DNA of 64,000 bases. Origin: Cylindrotheca closterium (lineage: Eukaryota > Bacillariophyta > Bacillariophyceae > Bacillariales > Bacillariaceae). Within the stretch, counting starts at the first letter, position 1, and each line of letters opens with the position of its first letter. The notes beneath the pieces are model-generated. The model ran no database searches. It was not told the DNA's origin and was given only the letters and a program-made list of their open reading frames with translations. Of this stretch, positions 42,198 to 52,578 are shown one piece after another. A program made the translations under genes and the position numbers. The DNA is taken from contig CAKOGP040000125.1 in assembly GCA_933822405.4 (NCBI GenBank), forward strand, positions 1 to 64,000, in the 5' to 3' direction.

Positions 42198-43460
42198 ATG
42201 ATGCTTCCCAGACTCAACTCTCATCGTTATGAAACCAATGGTGTGACCTCTACCATGTGGATTCGAAGAGTTTCTTTTCTATTGTGCGGCATTTGCGCGG
42301 CTGTTAGCCTATCAATAGGACACACCTTTTCCGATGAAATGGGAGACAACAATCCAAGAAAGGGTACAGGTGTCCCCAATTCCGTCCATCCTCAAGATCA
42401 ATACTATTACCGTCTGCCAGAAATGACACAAAAAATGCTGGCGGATTTCAAGGGACCTAATGGACCCAAGCCAACTGTCATGGTGACGGGTGCCGCTGGA
42501 TTCGTTGGCATGTGGACCTGTCTCGCACTCAAAAAAATCGGCATGACGCCCATTGGTTATGATGTCGTCAACAATTATTACAGCACAGACTTAAAACAAT
42601 CCAGAATTGCGAAATTGAAAGAGAATGGTATTGAATTTGTTAAAGGTGATGTCTGTGATGTTGGAAAACTTAAGGAAACCATTTCCAATCATCAGATTAC
42701 ACGAATCATTCACCTTGCGGCTCAAGCTGGTGTTCGATACAGTTTGGATCATCCTATGGAATACACACGAAACAATATTGACTGCTTTGTTTATCTATTG
42801 GAGACAATCGTCGAATTGGGATTGCACAAGAATGGTCGATTTGTATATGCCTCATCTTCGTCTGTCTATGGAAACAACAAGAAGGTTCCCTTTCAAGAGT
42901 CGGATCGACTGGAAGATCCTGCATCGCTGTACGCTTCTACCAAGCGAACCGATGAGCTGATTGGACAAACGTACTACAACCTGCACAATGTTTCCAGCAT
43001 CGGCCTTCGATTCTTTACTGTGTATGGGGCCTATGGTCGACCTGATATGGCACCTTGGATCTTTTCTGAAAAGATTATGAGCAATGAGACCATTCAAGTC
43101 TTCAACCATGGAAAATCAAGGAGAGACTTTACTTATGTCGAAGATATTGTCCAAGGTGTTGTGAACTCTCTCTTTGTCGTTCCTGGACAACCTGAACTTA
43201 TCAACCTTGGAAATGGACGACCTGTCGTTCTAGCAGATTTTGTCCGACTGGTCGAAAAGGAAGTTGGATGGGAGGCCAAGAAGAATCATATTGGAATGCA
43301 AAAGGGAGATGTTCCTGTAACCTATGCTGATATTACCAAGGCCAGACGAATGTTGGGATACAATCCCAATACACCCATTGAAAAGGGCATTGCTGACTTT
43401 GTCACATGGTTCCGTGACGCCAATGCTCTGCAGTATCGAATGACAAAGAGCACATCGTAA
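42198..43460 (+). CDS. UDP-glucuronate 4-epimerase-like SDR enzyme, Golgi type II
   Basis: 420 residues, no intron. A short cytosolic tail and signal anchor (VSFLLCGICAAVSLSIG, about residues 26-42) precede the extended SDR domain. NAD motif: VTGAAGFVGMW (G-x-x-G-x-x-G). Then GDVCD, HLAAQAGVRYS, YASSSSVYG (Ser) and LYASTKRTDEL (Y-x-x-x-K). RFFTVYGAYGRPDMAPWIF and KSRRDFTYVEDIVQG are hallmarks of plant GAE and bacterial CapI-type UDP-GlcA 4-epimerases. The product is UDP-galacturonate for wall or mucilage polysaccharides. MMLP at 42198 or Met at 42255 could both be starts; the anchor is kept either way. Confidence 0.9.
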   Translation: MMLPRLNSHRYETNGVTSTMWIRRVSFLLCGICAAVSLSIGHTFSDEMGDNNPRKGTGVPNSVHPQDQYYYRLPEMTQKMLADFKGPNGPKPTVMVTGAAGFVGMWTCLALKKIGMTPIGYDVVNNYYSTDLKQSRIAKLKENGIEFVKGDVCDVGKLKETISNHQITRIIHLAAQAGVRYSLDHPMEYTRNNIDCFVYLLETIVELGLHKNGRFVYASSSSVYGNNKKVPFQESDRLEDPASLYASTKRTDELIGQTYYNLHNVSSIGLRFFTVYGAYGRPDMAPWIFSEKIMSNETIQVFNHGKSRRDFTYVEDIVQGVVNSLFVVPGQPELINLGNGRPVVLADFVRLVEKEVGWEAKKNHIGMQKGDVPVTYADITKARRMLGYNPNTPIEKGIADFVTWFRDANALQYRMTKSTS

Positions 43461-43952
43461 CTCATCTACGGTATGTGTGTATATCTAAAAGCAGGAACCA
43501 AAGGGATGATGTATACAAGACTATCTATAGAAAACGGAGCAACACTAGAGGATACAATCGGGTTAAGCATGTTAATTGTAAAACTATATTTGATTCAATT
43601 CTATTCCATTGTTGCGATTCAGAGCGGCACCAAGCCACCGACAGTGACTGCTAACTTTTGAACATCGGATTTCATATTATGTGTAATGAAGAGGCCTGCA
43701 TTGAAGAACTGTTTCGCGTGGCACGTCTGCAGATTTTAAAAAACCTGCCTGATATAATAGCTATTTGTATGAAAGAGCGAATCAGGCCCTTCTCAGAACA
43801 TATGTTTCAGGTGATGGATGGTATAATTGTAGTTTAAGGTATGACATTGTAATGGTCTATGGATTCAAACGTAAGCTGTTGAATGCGTGTGGCATGAGAA
43901 ACATTTGCATGAATCGGAAATATTTTCCCCAGGGCACATAAGCGCTATTTCA
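43461..43952. other. Intergenic between convergent genes
   Basis: 3-prime flanks of the epimerase gene and the next minus-strand gene. Nothing recognised. Confidence 0.4.
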
Positions 43953-44489
43953 TCATAGGACTGGCTCACCAACCCACAATGATACGCGTCTGATGGATTT
44001 CCTTCCTTTCTTGTTGCAAGAGAGCACTCGCGTTATCGAACGTGTAGCTATAGACTCTGGATCTGCTATCTGAAGCACATGCTTCTTGTGCTTGTAGTTC
44101 TTGGTGGTCGTCGTCGGAGTTGGTTTGAGAGAGTTTGGTTGTAGTGTCAATTTGCGTGGGTTTGCACCAGTTTTCAGTATGCGAGCTTCCATTGTGGGAC
44201 CCTGTCGGGTAGGCTCATTACTGAGATCACCATAGTGTAGTGAAACTCTATGCACCGACTTGAAGCCAGAGAATGAGGAAGGATTCTCTTCGGAATCAGC
44301 TTCAGATTCTCCATCCGAGGACGCGACTGATACAGCCCGTGGTCGATGAGGATGATTCAACAATTCAAGGTCAGGTTTTTGGACGCGAGTGATTATTCTT
44401 TTAAATTCTGATTCAGATCTGTGCGATAGAGCACCGTCCACGGTCATTTCACTGAACTTGGACTGTGGCTTTGATTGCATTGATGGCAT
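43953..44489 (-). CDS. Hypothetical Ser- and Lys-rich protein
   Basis: 178 residues from the Met at 44489 (MPSMQSKPQSKF). The open frame extends up to 45035, but the extra part has atypical composition and is left out. The protein is polar: a Ser/Asp/Glu region (SVASSDGESEADSEEN), a Thr run and a basic stretch (NYKHKKHVL). Two similar boxes, SVHRVSLHYGD in the middle and SIRRVSLWVGEPVL at the C-terminus, look like a repeated short linear motif of the R-x-S kinase-site type. No domain is recognised. Confidence 0.45.
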   Translation of the reverse strand: MPSMQSKPQSKFSEMTVDGALSHRSESEFKRIITRVQKPDLELLNHPHRPRAVSVASSDGESEADSEENPSSFSGFKSVHRVSLHYGDLSNEPTRQGPTMEARILKTGANPRKLTLQPNSLKPTPTTTTKNYKHKKHVLQIADPESIATRSITRVLSCNKKGRKSIRRVSLWVGEPVL

Positions 44490-45478
44490 GATGAAATTTG
44501 AGATTTGGATATGAAAAATGTGAAACACGGGATGATTTCGGAGTGGTTCGAAAAGATCGCGGATATCTGTAGATATTGTAGACGCACGTGCCCAAAGTAA
44601 GAAAGGCACGAATGCCAGACGATGTCGATGTTGGCACGAAGGCCAGACGTTGTATCGAGCACGACTTCCAGACAGACCACAGTAATAAAAGATGATATTG
44701 CGACCAAAACTAAATATAAGGTATGTCGCAAGGCGGTCACATTTTTCTCTGGTCCGCTCCGGGACCTGTCTGTTTTCATAGGTACGGACAGCCCGCGAGC
44801 ACTCTAGTACATTGTGCATTCTGTCTGTTGTTTTGAGCCCCTCACGCGAGCGTTGGAGCACGAACATTATTGTGCACACGCACGTGTGTAGATGCATCCG
44901 TGAGACCCTTATTCTTTCTGGACCCGCTTCACGCTCTTCTCGTGCTGCTTTAAAAACATTTTTTTCTCTGCTCGCGGATATTTTCGTAGGTAATATTCGA
45001 TCCGCGGTCACTTCAGTCGTGTCAAAAGTCAGCAAGAGTCTTCATGTTGTTTCTGTGTGGCTCGGGACCCCTTGTGAAGACCAAGAGAGTGTCTTGAGTC
45101 TTGAGTGGTATTCAAAAATCTAACTTGGAAACTGGACTACCTACTGTAGTCTTGGATGTGACGGAAAAGGATACAGGTGATTGCAGCAGGACTGGGCGCG
45201 TGTTGGATTCAAAGGGAAGAAGAGTACCTACAGTATGTCGATGATCAGGTGGTGGGGTCGGTTTACATGGTTGCGTGGTGGGGTCGGTTTACATGGTTGC
45301 GTTTCCAGGACAACGTTTGTCTCAGCAGTTACCTATAGTGATTAATTATTCAGAAACGAAAAACGCTTGCTTTCTTGGCAAAATTGAATTGAAAATTTCT
45401 AACAGTAATAGTTGTACATACCCCTAAGTTTAGAATGCGTCATTTTTAGCACTCTCCGGTTCATGCCCTGCAAAGGCC
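44490..45478. other. Upstream region with a 26-nt tandem duplication
   Basis: Long 5-prime flank of the 43953-44489 gene and 3-prime flank of the DUF6824 gene. A 26-nt unit (starting gtggtggggtcggtttacat) is repeated exactly at 45249-45274 and 45275-45300. Confidence 0.5.
45249..45300. repeat. Perfect 26-nt tandem duplication
   Basis: Two identical head-to-tail copies with no spacer. A recent slippage or duplication event. Confidence 0.95.
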
Positions 45479-46423
45479 TTAACCCTGGTTGGATGCTGGC
45501 CCTTGACCAGCGTGTGTCCCACCAGGTCCTACGTTGAAAGCTGGCCCTTGACCAGCGCGTGTCCCACCAGGTGCTCGATTTTGCTCGGAAGGGTTAGCTC
45601 GAAGACTCTCTAATAGCCTGCTTGCATTCGGGAATCCGGGATTGCCTTGTGGTTGTCGCATTTGCAAGGGATTCATAGCTCCAGCTGCAAGCTGTTGAAG
45701 AATGAGGCGGTCTCTCTCTTCACGAATGTTGTTGAGAAGCATCGACTGGTACATAGATGGCATACCAGAAGGCATGAAGCCTGATGATTGCGAGAGAACA
45801 GAAGCGAACGGAGCAACCATCATATTGGGTTGTTGAGAAACCAAAGAATGCAAAGGATTGGGCTGCCTCATGGAGTCAAGACCTCCAACTTGATTCAAAC
45901 CGAGGTTTGGTTGCATCTGAGACTTGCTGATGGCACTCTTCGACTTAGGCTCAACTCTGGACTTTCCTCTCAGAGCATGGCTCACTTTAGCTCTTGCTTC
46001 AATGTCACTGACGCCTTCCCATTTGCCATCGACTTGCTTGAGGAATCGTCCAACGTGTTTCCCATCGTTCTTTATTATCTTGACAACATCTTCAGCAATA
46101 GCTGTCTTTTCGTGTCTCCGAGCTTGAGTGTAGTTTGGCTTGTATACGTTCACAATACTGTGCAGACGCAAGTTTCCTGGATGATCTTGGAAGGGCTGGT
46201 AGAGAATGTTAGCACAGCGTTCGGTTTGCAGTGGTTTGCACTCGGTGCTCTGGATGGATCGTACCTTTCCTCGACCAAACAAAACATCATACTCAGTTGG
46301 CTGGATCTCGTCAGCACCAATCTCAGCTGGATCGGCCTTTACAGCCTTCGTTTCCTCCATTGACAACAATTTGTGTTGATTGCGAAAATCAATGGTATCG
46401 TTTCTATTCATAGCAAGAAGCAT
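45479..46423 (-). CDS. DUF6824-domain protein (diatom-expanded family)
   Basis: Two exons, 46423-46265 and 46195-45479, 291 residues. The 69-nt intron (GTACGA to CTACCAG) contains no stop and is a multiple of three; splicing is preferred because it produces VLFGRGKPFQDHPGNLRL, the family's G-R-G-K-P-x-Q-x-HPGN box. Then YTQARRHEKTAIAEDVVKII, GRFLK and ARAKVSHALR complete a domain of about 90 residues. The rest is Gln/Met/Asn-rich and ends in two GGT-x-AGQGPA repeats, a disordered region typical of transcriptional regulators. DUF6824 genes are numerous in diatoms; the function is unproven, DNA binding is suspected. Confidence 0.8.
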   Translation of the reverse strand: MLLAMNRNDTIDFRNQHKLLSMEETKAVKADPAEIGADEIQPTEYDVLFGRGKVRSIQSTECKPLQTERCANILYQPFQDHPGNLRLHSIVNVYKPNYTQARRHEKTAIAEDVVKIIKNDGKHVGRFLKQVDGKWEGVSDIEARAKVSHALRGKSRVEPKSKSAISKSQMQPNLGLNQVGGLDSMRQPNPLHSLVSQQPNMMVAPFASVLSQSSGFMPSGMPSMYQSMLLNNIREERDRLILQQLAAGAMNPLQMRQPQGNPGFPNASRLLESLRANPSEQNRAPGGTRAGQGPAFNVGPGGTHAGQGPASNQG

Positions 46424-47233
46424 TTGACTTTTTTATGAGTCAAGTCAGATGAAAGAATTGTTCTGACCGAGCAATATTCAGGTCATATGATAATATTGAA
46501 ATGGTTGCGCATTGTACGATTCGCGGTCGCGCATATCGTGATTTTTTGTTGTTCTAGGAACAAACACTGCATCAGATCGATTAATATCAGCAGGAGGGCG
46601 TTTGGTTCTGAGCTGGAGCATGATGGTCCAAGTACTTTTAATGTACGGAGGGCCGTGACCACCGTTTACCAAATGCGAAGAAGTGGCCTAGGGGATTCAA
46701 AGCGAATGCCGAGTCATTTCGGGAAATTCGTTCGCGTGTTAAAAATGAACTCGACGTTCTTTAAATTGGAAGGCTCTTACTTATCGCTGCATTGTTACCA
46801 GGTGAATTCTCTAATTGCAAAACAAGACCCTTTTCGAAATCAAGGCTTCCTTTGTGACTTTTTATCAGAAGCGGTGTAAGAGGGCGAGCGGGAGCCTTGG
46901 CGGATTGCTTTGGGGAACTTTCTGGCCACATACAAGTGAGATATTCCGTACGTTCCGGTACGTTCGAATCTTTTCATTAAATTCGGGATTGAAACAAAAA
47001 ACACAATGCTTACTTATGAGTCACGCAACAAGTCACACATGGAGCGCTACCATATTCAATGGACATGATCAATTTTGGCTCTTCCCAAACCTCATTCATA
47101 AACAGTTACCGTACATTATTATAAACAATTATTCGTGGTCAATGCTCCATTTAGATACCACAGAGAGCGGTTTTGTTAGGGTAAAATGGTTGCACACAGC
47201 TGTTCCCTATCAAGCGGGCTAAACAGGTGGTTG

Positions 47234-47257
47234 CACACACACACACACACACACACA
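47234..47257. repeat. (CA)12 microsatellite
   Basis: Uninterrupted CA run immediately followed by the 20-nt palindrome. Confidence 0.95.
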
Positions 47258-47258
47258 A

Positions 47259-47278
47259 AGTGGCGTCCGGACGCCACT
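47259..47278. repeat. Perfect 20-nt palindrome
   Basis: agtggcgtccggacgccact is its own reverse complement. GC-rich, no loop. It may be a cruciform, a dimeric protein site or a transposon-end relic. Confidence 0.9.
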
Positions 47279-47405
47279 AACACACACAAAATGACTCAAG
47301 TCAGTCAGTCGTTGGGTGGCAAAGATCCTGTTTGGTATCTTTTGTCAGTCCTCATGTAAAAAGTGCGCATTCGCTACTACATCGGTACCAGTATTGTACT
47401 GTAGA

Positions 47406-48128
47406 CTATTGGTTGACTTCAAACACCGGCTTGATTGGGTTTCCATCATCATCTCGTTTGATTCTCAAACCACCCTTTTCCACTTCATCCCCAACATAGA
47501 TTTCGGGGTTGTACCCAACATCGTTCACAGAGAAATCTTCACTAAGATCTGCAACTGATCCATCAACCTTCGTGATTGACACCTTGTTTTGCACTGCATC
47601 CATTTCGGAATCACCAGGTGCCAACCATAGTTCCAAAGATGAAGCATATTTGCCTCCAAGATTCTGGGGTCGTAGCTCGCGTTTTGCGTACTCAAGAATT
47701 AGTCTTTTCTGAGCAATAACAGCTTGATCTGGTGTTGCTGCTGTATTCGGACGAATGTTGACCTTCCCAACAAACCAAAGCAGTTCTGGATCATTCAGTG
47801 GACTCTTGCAGTAGACATCTGACGTGTATTCTTTACCATAGTCCTTTCGTAGCTTATCAAACGTGTTTGCAGCAACGCGAAGAGGCTTGGTACCACTACC
47901 TGCAAAACCAGATACGGTTCGGACCTTTCCATCAGAAGCTGGCTTTGGCGCACTCCCAAAACCTCCTACACTCTTGGAAGCTGGAGCCTTCGAGGAGGAG
48001 GATTTTCGATTCTGTTGCTTTTTTGCAAATAAGCTCGTTGTTGAACGCGAATTGAAGTTTGTGGTTAATCCTATAATTACGGAAGGATAAGTAACAAGTA
48101 GAAACGATAGAAGCGCCTTTGGATTCAT
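47406..48128 (-). CDS. Unknown protein with signal peptide, possibly plastid
   Basis: 240 residues from the Met at 48128 (MNPKALLSFLLVTYPSVIIG, signal peptide); an upstream Met at 48215 adds a non-signal leader. After cleavage come a Ser/Lys-rich transit-like region (SRSTTSLFAKKQQNRKSSSSK) and a conserved-looking domain: FDKLRKDYGKEYTSDVYCKS, ELLWFVGKVNIRP, AVIAQKRLILEYAKRELRP, LELWLAPGDSEMDAVQNKV, NPEIYVGDEVEKGGLRIKRD. The plan (signal, Ser-rich transit, soluble domain) suits a plastid protein, but the strict Phe cleavage motif is not obvious. Family not named with confidence. Confidence 0.65.
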   Translation of the reverse strand: MNPKALLSFLLVTYPSVIIGLTTNFNSRSTTSLFAKKQQNRKSSSSKAPASKSVGGFGSAPKPASDGKVRTVSGFAGSGTKPLRVAANTFDKLRKDYGKEYTSDVYCKSPLNDPELLWFVGKVNIRPNTAATPDQAVIAQKRLILEYAKRELRPQNLGGKYASSLELWLAPGDSEMDAVQNKVSITKVDGSVADLSEDFSVNDVGYNPEIYVGDEVEKGGLRIKRDDDGNPIKPVFEVNQ

Positions 48129-48383
48129 TTTCGTGGTGCTTGCATCGATTGTCGAGAATAATACGAGGTTTGATGCGATGGTTGATGCGTGTGTTGATGG
48201 CTTTGTGGACCCCATCGATTCAATTGCGGAGCGAGCGGGGGACAGACGGTTTGTCCAATGACGAACCAGTTACCGTCGAACCGTAATAAGGTCAAAGGAA
48301 TTAAGAATTAGTCGAGGAAATGTAGATAGCAAAGAGGTAATTATATAGCCGATAGGTAGGAGAGAAAGAAAGCAAGAGAAGAA

Positions 48384-50107
48384 TCAAGCCTCTTCAGTTT
48401 CAATTCCCCGCATGACTTTGTTCTCGATTAAATCCGTGGACTGCTTGATCAAAAATTCATTGACCTCGGGAGAGGAAGTCCTCGCAGCCGGTAGTACATG
48501 ACTTCCCGAGGACTCGCCCTTTTCCGATTGTCCAGGCTGAGAGGCGAGGATAGCATTAGAAGATTGTAGTTTTGGATTCTTCCCGTTAGGAGGCAGCATG
48601 CCCTTGTTTTCGGTCGCAGCCTCGGAAGTAGCTAGCCCTGAAGGCTTGAATCTGGACCAATCTTGCTGTTTCTCAGTTCCACAAGGAAGTCCAGGTGATG
48701 TTGTCACTACGAGTGTTTGCGCTGAGTGCATTGGTGGCCAGACAAAGGCAGGTGTAGCTTCGCCTTGATTGTCTGCTTGAGTCACACGACCCAAAAGGGA
48801 GAGAGATGGCTGTGCCGAAAGCAAAACAGCTTCTTGGAACGGCTTGGACTGATACAACGACGATGGGGGATCTAACGATGCTGGAATATCAACAGCCTGC
48901 CGGCCTAGAGAGAATGGAGAATTGGAAGCCGAACCAGGCAATCCAGCTGCGATCGTCTTGAGAAGCTGAGCTGCCCCGTGCACACCTCTCAAACCAGGAC
49001 TCAGATCCCGATATGCTTTGGGAGCTGGAACACTGGTGGTGAGAGGTGGTGGACTTTGCTCGGCCGGTTGCTTAAGATGCGAAGGTACCATGGTGTAAAA
49101 ATTGGGTTCTGTTTGCGCATCGGCTGGTTGCTTGTGCCCAGTCCCCTTGACCTTCTGCCTCTGCATGCGCATGCAGAGGTGAGGTCTTCCCCTGAGAAAG
49201 AGTTCATGATAGTAGGCTCCGGCATCAGGGCCCTGTGTGATGCGACGGAATCCATATAAATTGAGCTGGCGCTGAAAGGAAGTCAGCTTGGTCTGCCGAA
49301 AGTATCTACCAGTATCGGTGCGGAGAAGCAAACAGGTTAGATTGGATCATCGAATAAAGTACAATCCAAAAACATCGATAAACTTGCCTTGGCATGATGT
49401 GTTCTGTGAATTCTTTGGGTTTCCTAACTAGAAAAGCTCTTCCATGCGGTAGCCATGTCACAACATTGGGCTGGTTTGCCATTTCCAACATTTCGTGAAG
49501 CTTTTGGAAACGAGCACAAGAGTGAGTTCGTGTGGCCCTCTACTCGATCCACGGACAGTAGATGCATAATGGTGCTTACCTTTTCTGGAAACGGTTGCGT
49601 AACTCCACCCGTCTTCTTTCGCACAAAGCCAGCAGCATCAGGTACACTGGAAAAGTCTCGATAAACATGCGGGATTCCTCGTTTTCGATTGTTCTTGTTG
49701 CCAGGGGAGTTCTTTGCTGGTGGTGGTGTGGTGGAAGAAAGTACAGGGGTAGCAATAGTTGGCGTGGCAATGATTGCCACAATTGGCTGTAACTCAACAG
49801 GCGGCATTTGAGGTGATTCTGCCACAGTCGAAGAAACCGATTCATGGACTCTGGTTTCTTCCGGAACCTTTGGTTCATCAGTCATCGTGGGTGTTGGAGG
49901 AGGAGGAGATGGCTTCTGATGGCTCGTTCGTGCCACCGTCTGAGCTACAGAGGTTGAGAGATCATTCCTAGCTCGAAGAAGCACATGCCGGTTGTCTGCA
50001 TAGTCTTTAGCCCATTCGAGAGATGGCTTTCCAGCGGTGTGCTGCTGCAGTCCTCCGAATCCACTCTTTTCTATTCCTCCATCAACTTGATGGTCCATGT
50101 TGTGCAT
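48384..50107 (-). CDS. Heat-shock transcription factor (HSF-type DNA-binding protein)
   Basis: Three exons: 50107-49580, 49500-49388 and 49305-48384, 520 residues. Intron 1 (79 nt) is GTAAGC to CCAAAAG. Intron 2 (82 nt) is GC-AG: GCAAGT to TGGTAG. This splice gives [25 protein letters not shown], the HSF recognition helix in its diatom form (SFQRQLN). The DNA-binding domain spans about residues 160-260, starting with [11 protein letters not shown] and continuing through [31 protein letters not shown]. Flanks are Pro/Thr/Ser-rich. No clear coiled-coil trimerisation region follows directly, common in the expanded diatom HSF family. Nuclear transcription regulator; target unknown. Confidence 0.88.
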
Positions 50108-51588
50108 TGCTAGTTTGCGAATCGATCAAGCGGTAGTGTCAATGATTACTGTTGCGATAGTGATTTCCACATCTAGTGCAGTGCCAGGATATCTTGTTCT
50201 TGAATAATATTGGATGCTTGATGTGTTGAAAGCAGGTAGTGTTCGCATCTGCACCCATCAAACTTACTTGCCTTTCGATCAAAATTCTTGCAAAAGCTAG
50301 AACGTACATCAGCGCGAACTCCACATCAAAAAACTGTTCTTGACTGACATGTGTCATTTGTACGAAGACTCACGTACTTTTTCTACGTCATTTCAACAAA
50401 TGCTCCTTTTTGGGCTTCTCATTTTCCGAACCCAACCATCAATCAAACTAAATAAATCAACGTCAGGATCCAAAAAGTGCGTACCATCCCAACCCTAATC
50501 AGAATGAGACATTCCGAATGACATCATCGAGGAGTTGGTGTATGGTAGTCACATTTTCGTTGCACTGCGCAATCAATCAGCCCTCGTGGATCATCTTTTG
50601 CTTGCACTGTATAGAATAAGTGTAGTTCCATTGTCCACCCGCCAGTTGAAGAGCTCCATCCAGTCGACTAGGTGGTGATTAGTACTTGCTTCTGCCCTTG
50701 ATCTTGTATCGCCTTAGTATCCTCATTTTCATGGTGATAGGCTAGCTCCAGAAAAAGTTGGTTCCACTTGTTGAGTTGTTGTCTTCCTTCTTGGAGAAAC
50801 ATTGCTTGAGTGAAAGAAAGGCCGACAAGTGCTTTCGTATCGTCGTGATGATAGGGCGTGTCCCAACAGTAGACCAAGCTGGTATTTCCGAATTGGAAAA
50901 GTGGAAAGAAGAGTGGTGTAGATCCTTCAAAATGTTCGACACTTTGAAAGTTATTATGGTCAAGTTGAAGATAAGTTGCCAATCTTCAAGCAGAATCTCC
51001 TTGTCCGTGTTTTTAAATTTAAAAAATGAGTCATTGCCCTCCGAAAGATGGTGAATCTCACGAAAGATTGATTCATTCTCTTATCCGTGATATCATTGAG
51101 TATCTGTGATCCTATCGTTGCTCCTGGTCTTGTATCTATCAGAATTCGGAATTATGCTTGGTCGTCAGATGGGTTTCGCTTCTAATTTTTTTCCGCATGG
51201 CTTCATTGATTGGGCACCAATAGTAAGTTGTTGTCTATGAAGGATTCGTCAATCATACTAGAAGGAGGTTCATGAAGTGCTGAAGTGGTTGTCTAGTACG
51301 AGGGATCTGTGTGTGCGTTTGATCCCTTTTTACTGACGGAGCACTTGGTGACATTGTGGTGCACCGATTAAAGTATATAGGGACATGGTGTTGCAATCAC
51401 AACAGATAGAACCAGTGAGCGACCTTGCTTTGATTGTTCGGAGGAAGCGAAAACGACGACAGAAAAAAATGATCTCATCGATGACGTACACGTACCTATG
51501 ACTCTCATCTTAGTCACGAATATCTCAAACACGGATGTGAAACTTCAAAACACCAATGCTACCGTATGGTCATCAAACAATAATATTG
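50108..51588. other. Intergenic, one doubtful ORF
   Basis: Upstream regions of the HSF gene (minus) and the membrane-protein gene (plus). The only frame of note is 50668-50982, minus, listed separately. Confidence 0.4.
50668..50982 (-). CDS. Doubtful hypothetical protein
   Basis: 104 residues: aromatic-rich N-half (LFFPLFQFGNTSLVYCWDTPYHHDD), then a helix rich in Gln, Asn and Glu (QLNKWNQLFLELAYHHENED). Composition looks more protein-like than the opposing plus-strand frame (50758-51054). No family, no obvious intron partner. It could be a gene fragment. Confidence 0.3.
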   Translation of the reverse strand: MATYLQLDHNNFQSVEHFEGSTPLFFPLFQFGNTSLVYCWDTPYHHDDTKALVGLSFTQAMFLQEGRQQLNKWNQLFLELAYHHENEDTKAIQDQGQKQVLITT

Positions 51589-52245
51589 ATGATGGTGGGA
51601 CGACATCAGTCAGCTTGTTTGGCAGTAACACTGTTCTTTCTTCTTCTTGTCACTACTGTGAGAGGATCGTTTCTATCTCCATCACCGATTCTGGCGAATG
51701 GATTTTCAAGAATGCAACAAAAAGCGCTGATACGCAATGAGGTGATTTCAAACCAACGACATGTGACATTATGGAAGAAGGTTCCACCGACCAGCCCGTC
51801 CATCAGTCAAGACACCTTGCGGAAATCTTCTTGTCTCTATTCTCGACCACAAGATAATCTAGTTTCGGGTATTGCCGAAATCGGCATTGGGTTTGCACTT
51901 GGCGTCCTTTGGAGTGAGTTCTTCATTGCTTTCACAGGCTGTGGACCAACCAATTTTTCGGATACTCTTGAAAGAATATGCTACCAGGGCGTAATTGTCT
52001 TGGCCGGAGTAGCACTCTTTAATCGGATTGTGACAGGTGGTAAGGATTTGGAAAAGTCAGCGGAGGATGTCTTTGGGCCACTGGAATCCTTTACTTTGAT
52101 TCAAGTACAAATTGCTGAGTATTCCAGCGCATTGGCAGTAGTTGGTGCCTTTGTGGCCTTGGGATTTCAGTATAGTCGAGGGGCAGATATTGATGGCCTA
52201 TCAGGAATTGATGTGGCCATGTGTCGGGCTATTCGAGACCTGTAA
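51589..52245 (+). CDS. Plastid-type multi-spanning membrane protein, unknown
   Basis: 218 residues from MMVGRHQSACLAVTLFFLLLVTTVRG, a signal peptide followed by SFLSPSPI. The small-residue/Ser-Phe junction resembles a bipartite plastid signal. A Ser/Lys/Gln transit stretch leads to three membrane segments: GIAEIGIGFALGVLWSEFFIAFTGC, YQGVIVLAGVALFNRIV and SSALAVVGAFVALGFQYS. Between them lies a soluble loop (GGKDLEKSAEDVFGPLESF). Likely in a plastid membrane. No family named. Confidence 0.6.
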   Translation: MMVGRHQSACLAVTLFFLLLVTTVRGSFLSPSPILANGFSRMQQKALIRNEVISNQRHVTLWKKVPPTSPSISQDTLRKSSCLYSRPQDNLVSGIAEIGIGFALGVLWSEFFIAFTGCGPTNFSDTLERICYQGVIVLAGVALFNRIVTGGKDLEKSAEDVFGPLESFTLIQVQIAEYSSALAVVGAFVALGFQYSRGADIDGLSGIDVAMCRAIRDL

Positions 52246-52578
52246 ATCTAGACGAGGTGCTACGAGGGAAAGGGGGGTTCTGCTGATAAGATGGCTGGTG
52301 TCCTTTTGTGATGGAACCAAACAGACCGCTGGAGCGTTCCATCCACCAAAGCTTATTCGATCAATGCTATAGAAAGAAACCGAGAGTAGCGGCGATGAAG
52401 TTGCTTTTATACGTACGACCTTTATTCTGAGGCCTACTTCATTCTGTCGTTGGAACACTCTGTGGACTAGCAGAAGGGCCCAGTTCTGACCCTCATAACA
52501 AGGAGAAGACACAAAGCAATAAGGACAACCAACATAGTAATACAAAGGAATACAACCTAATTTTCCAGTTCTATCCTT
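52246..52578. other. Intergenic between convergent features
   Basis: 3-prime flanks only. Nothing recognised. Confidence 0.4.

Larger units (their letters stand above)
46424..47405. other. Intergenic with microsatellite and palindrome
   Basis: No gene. It contains the (CA)12 tract at 47234-47257 and a perfect 20-nt palindrome at 47259-47278. Confidence 0.45.

Noticed and set aside
45788..46363. 191-codon plus-strand ORF
   Set aside because: Antisense to the DUF6824 gene, which has a recognisable domain and a coherent intron.
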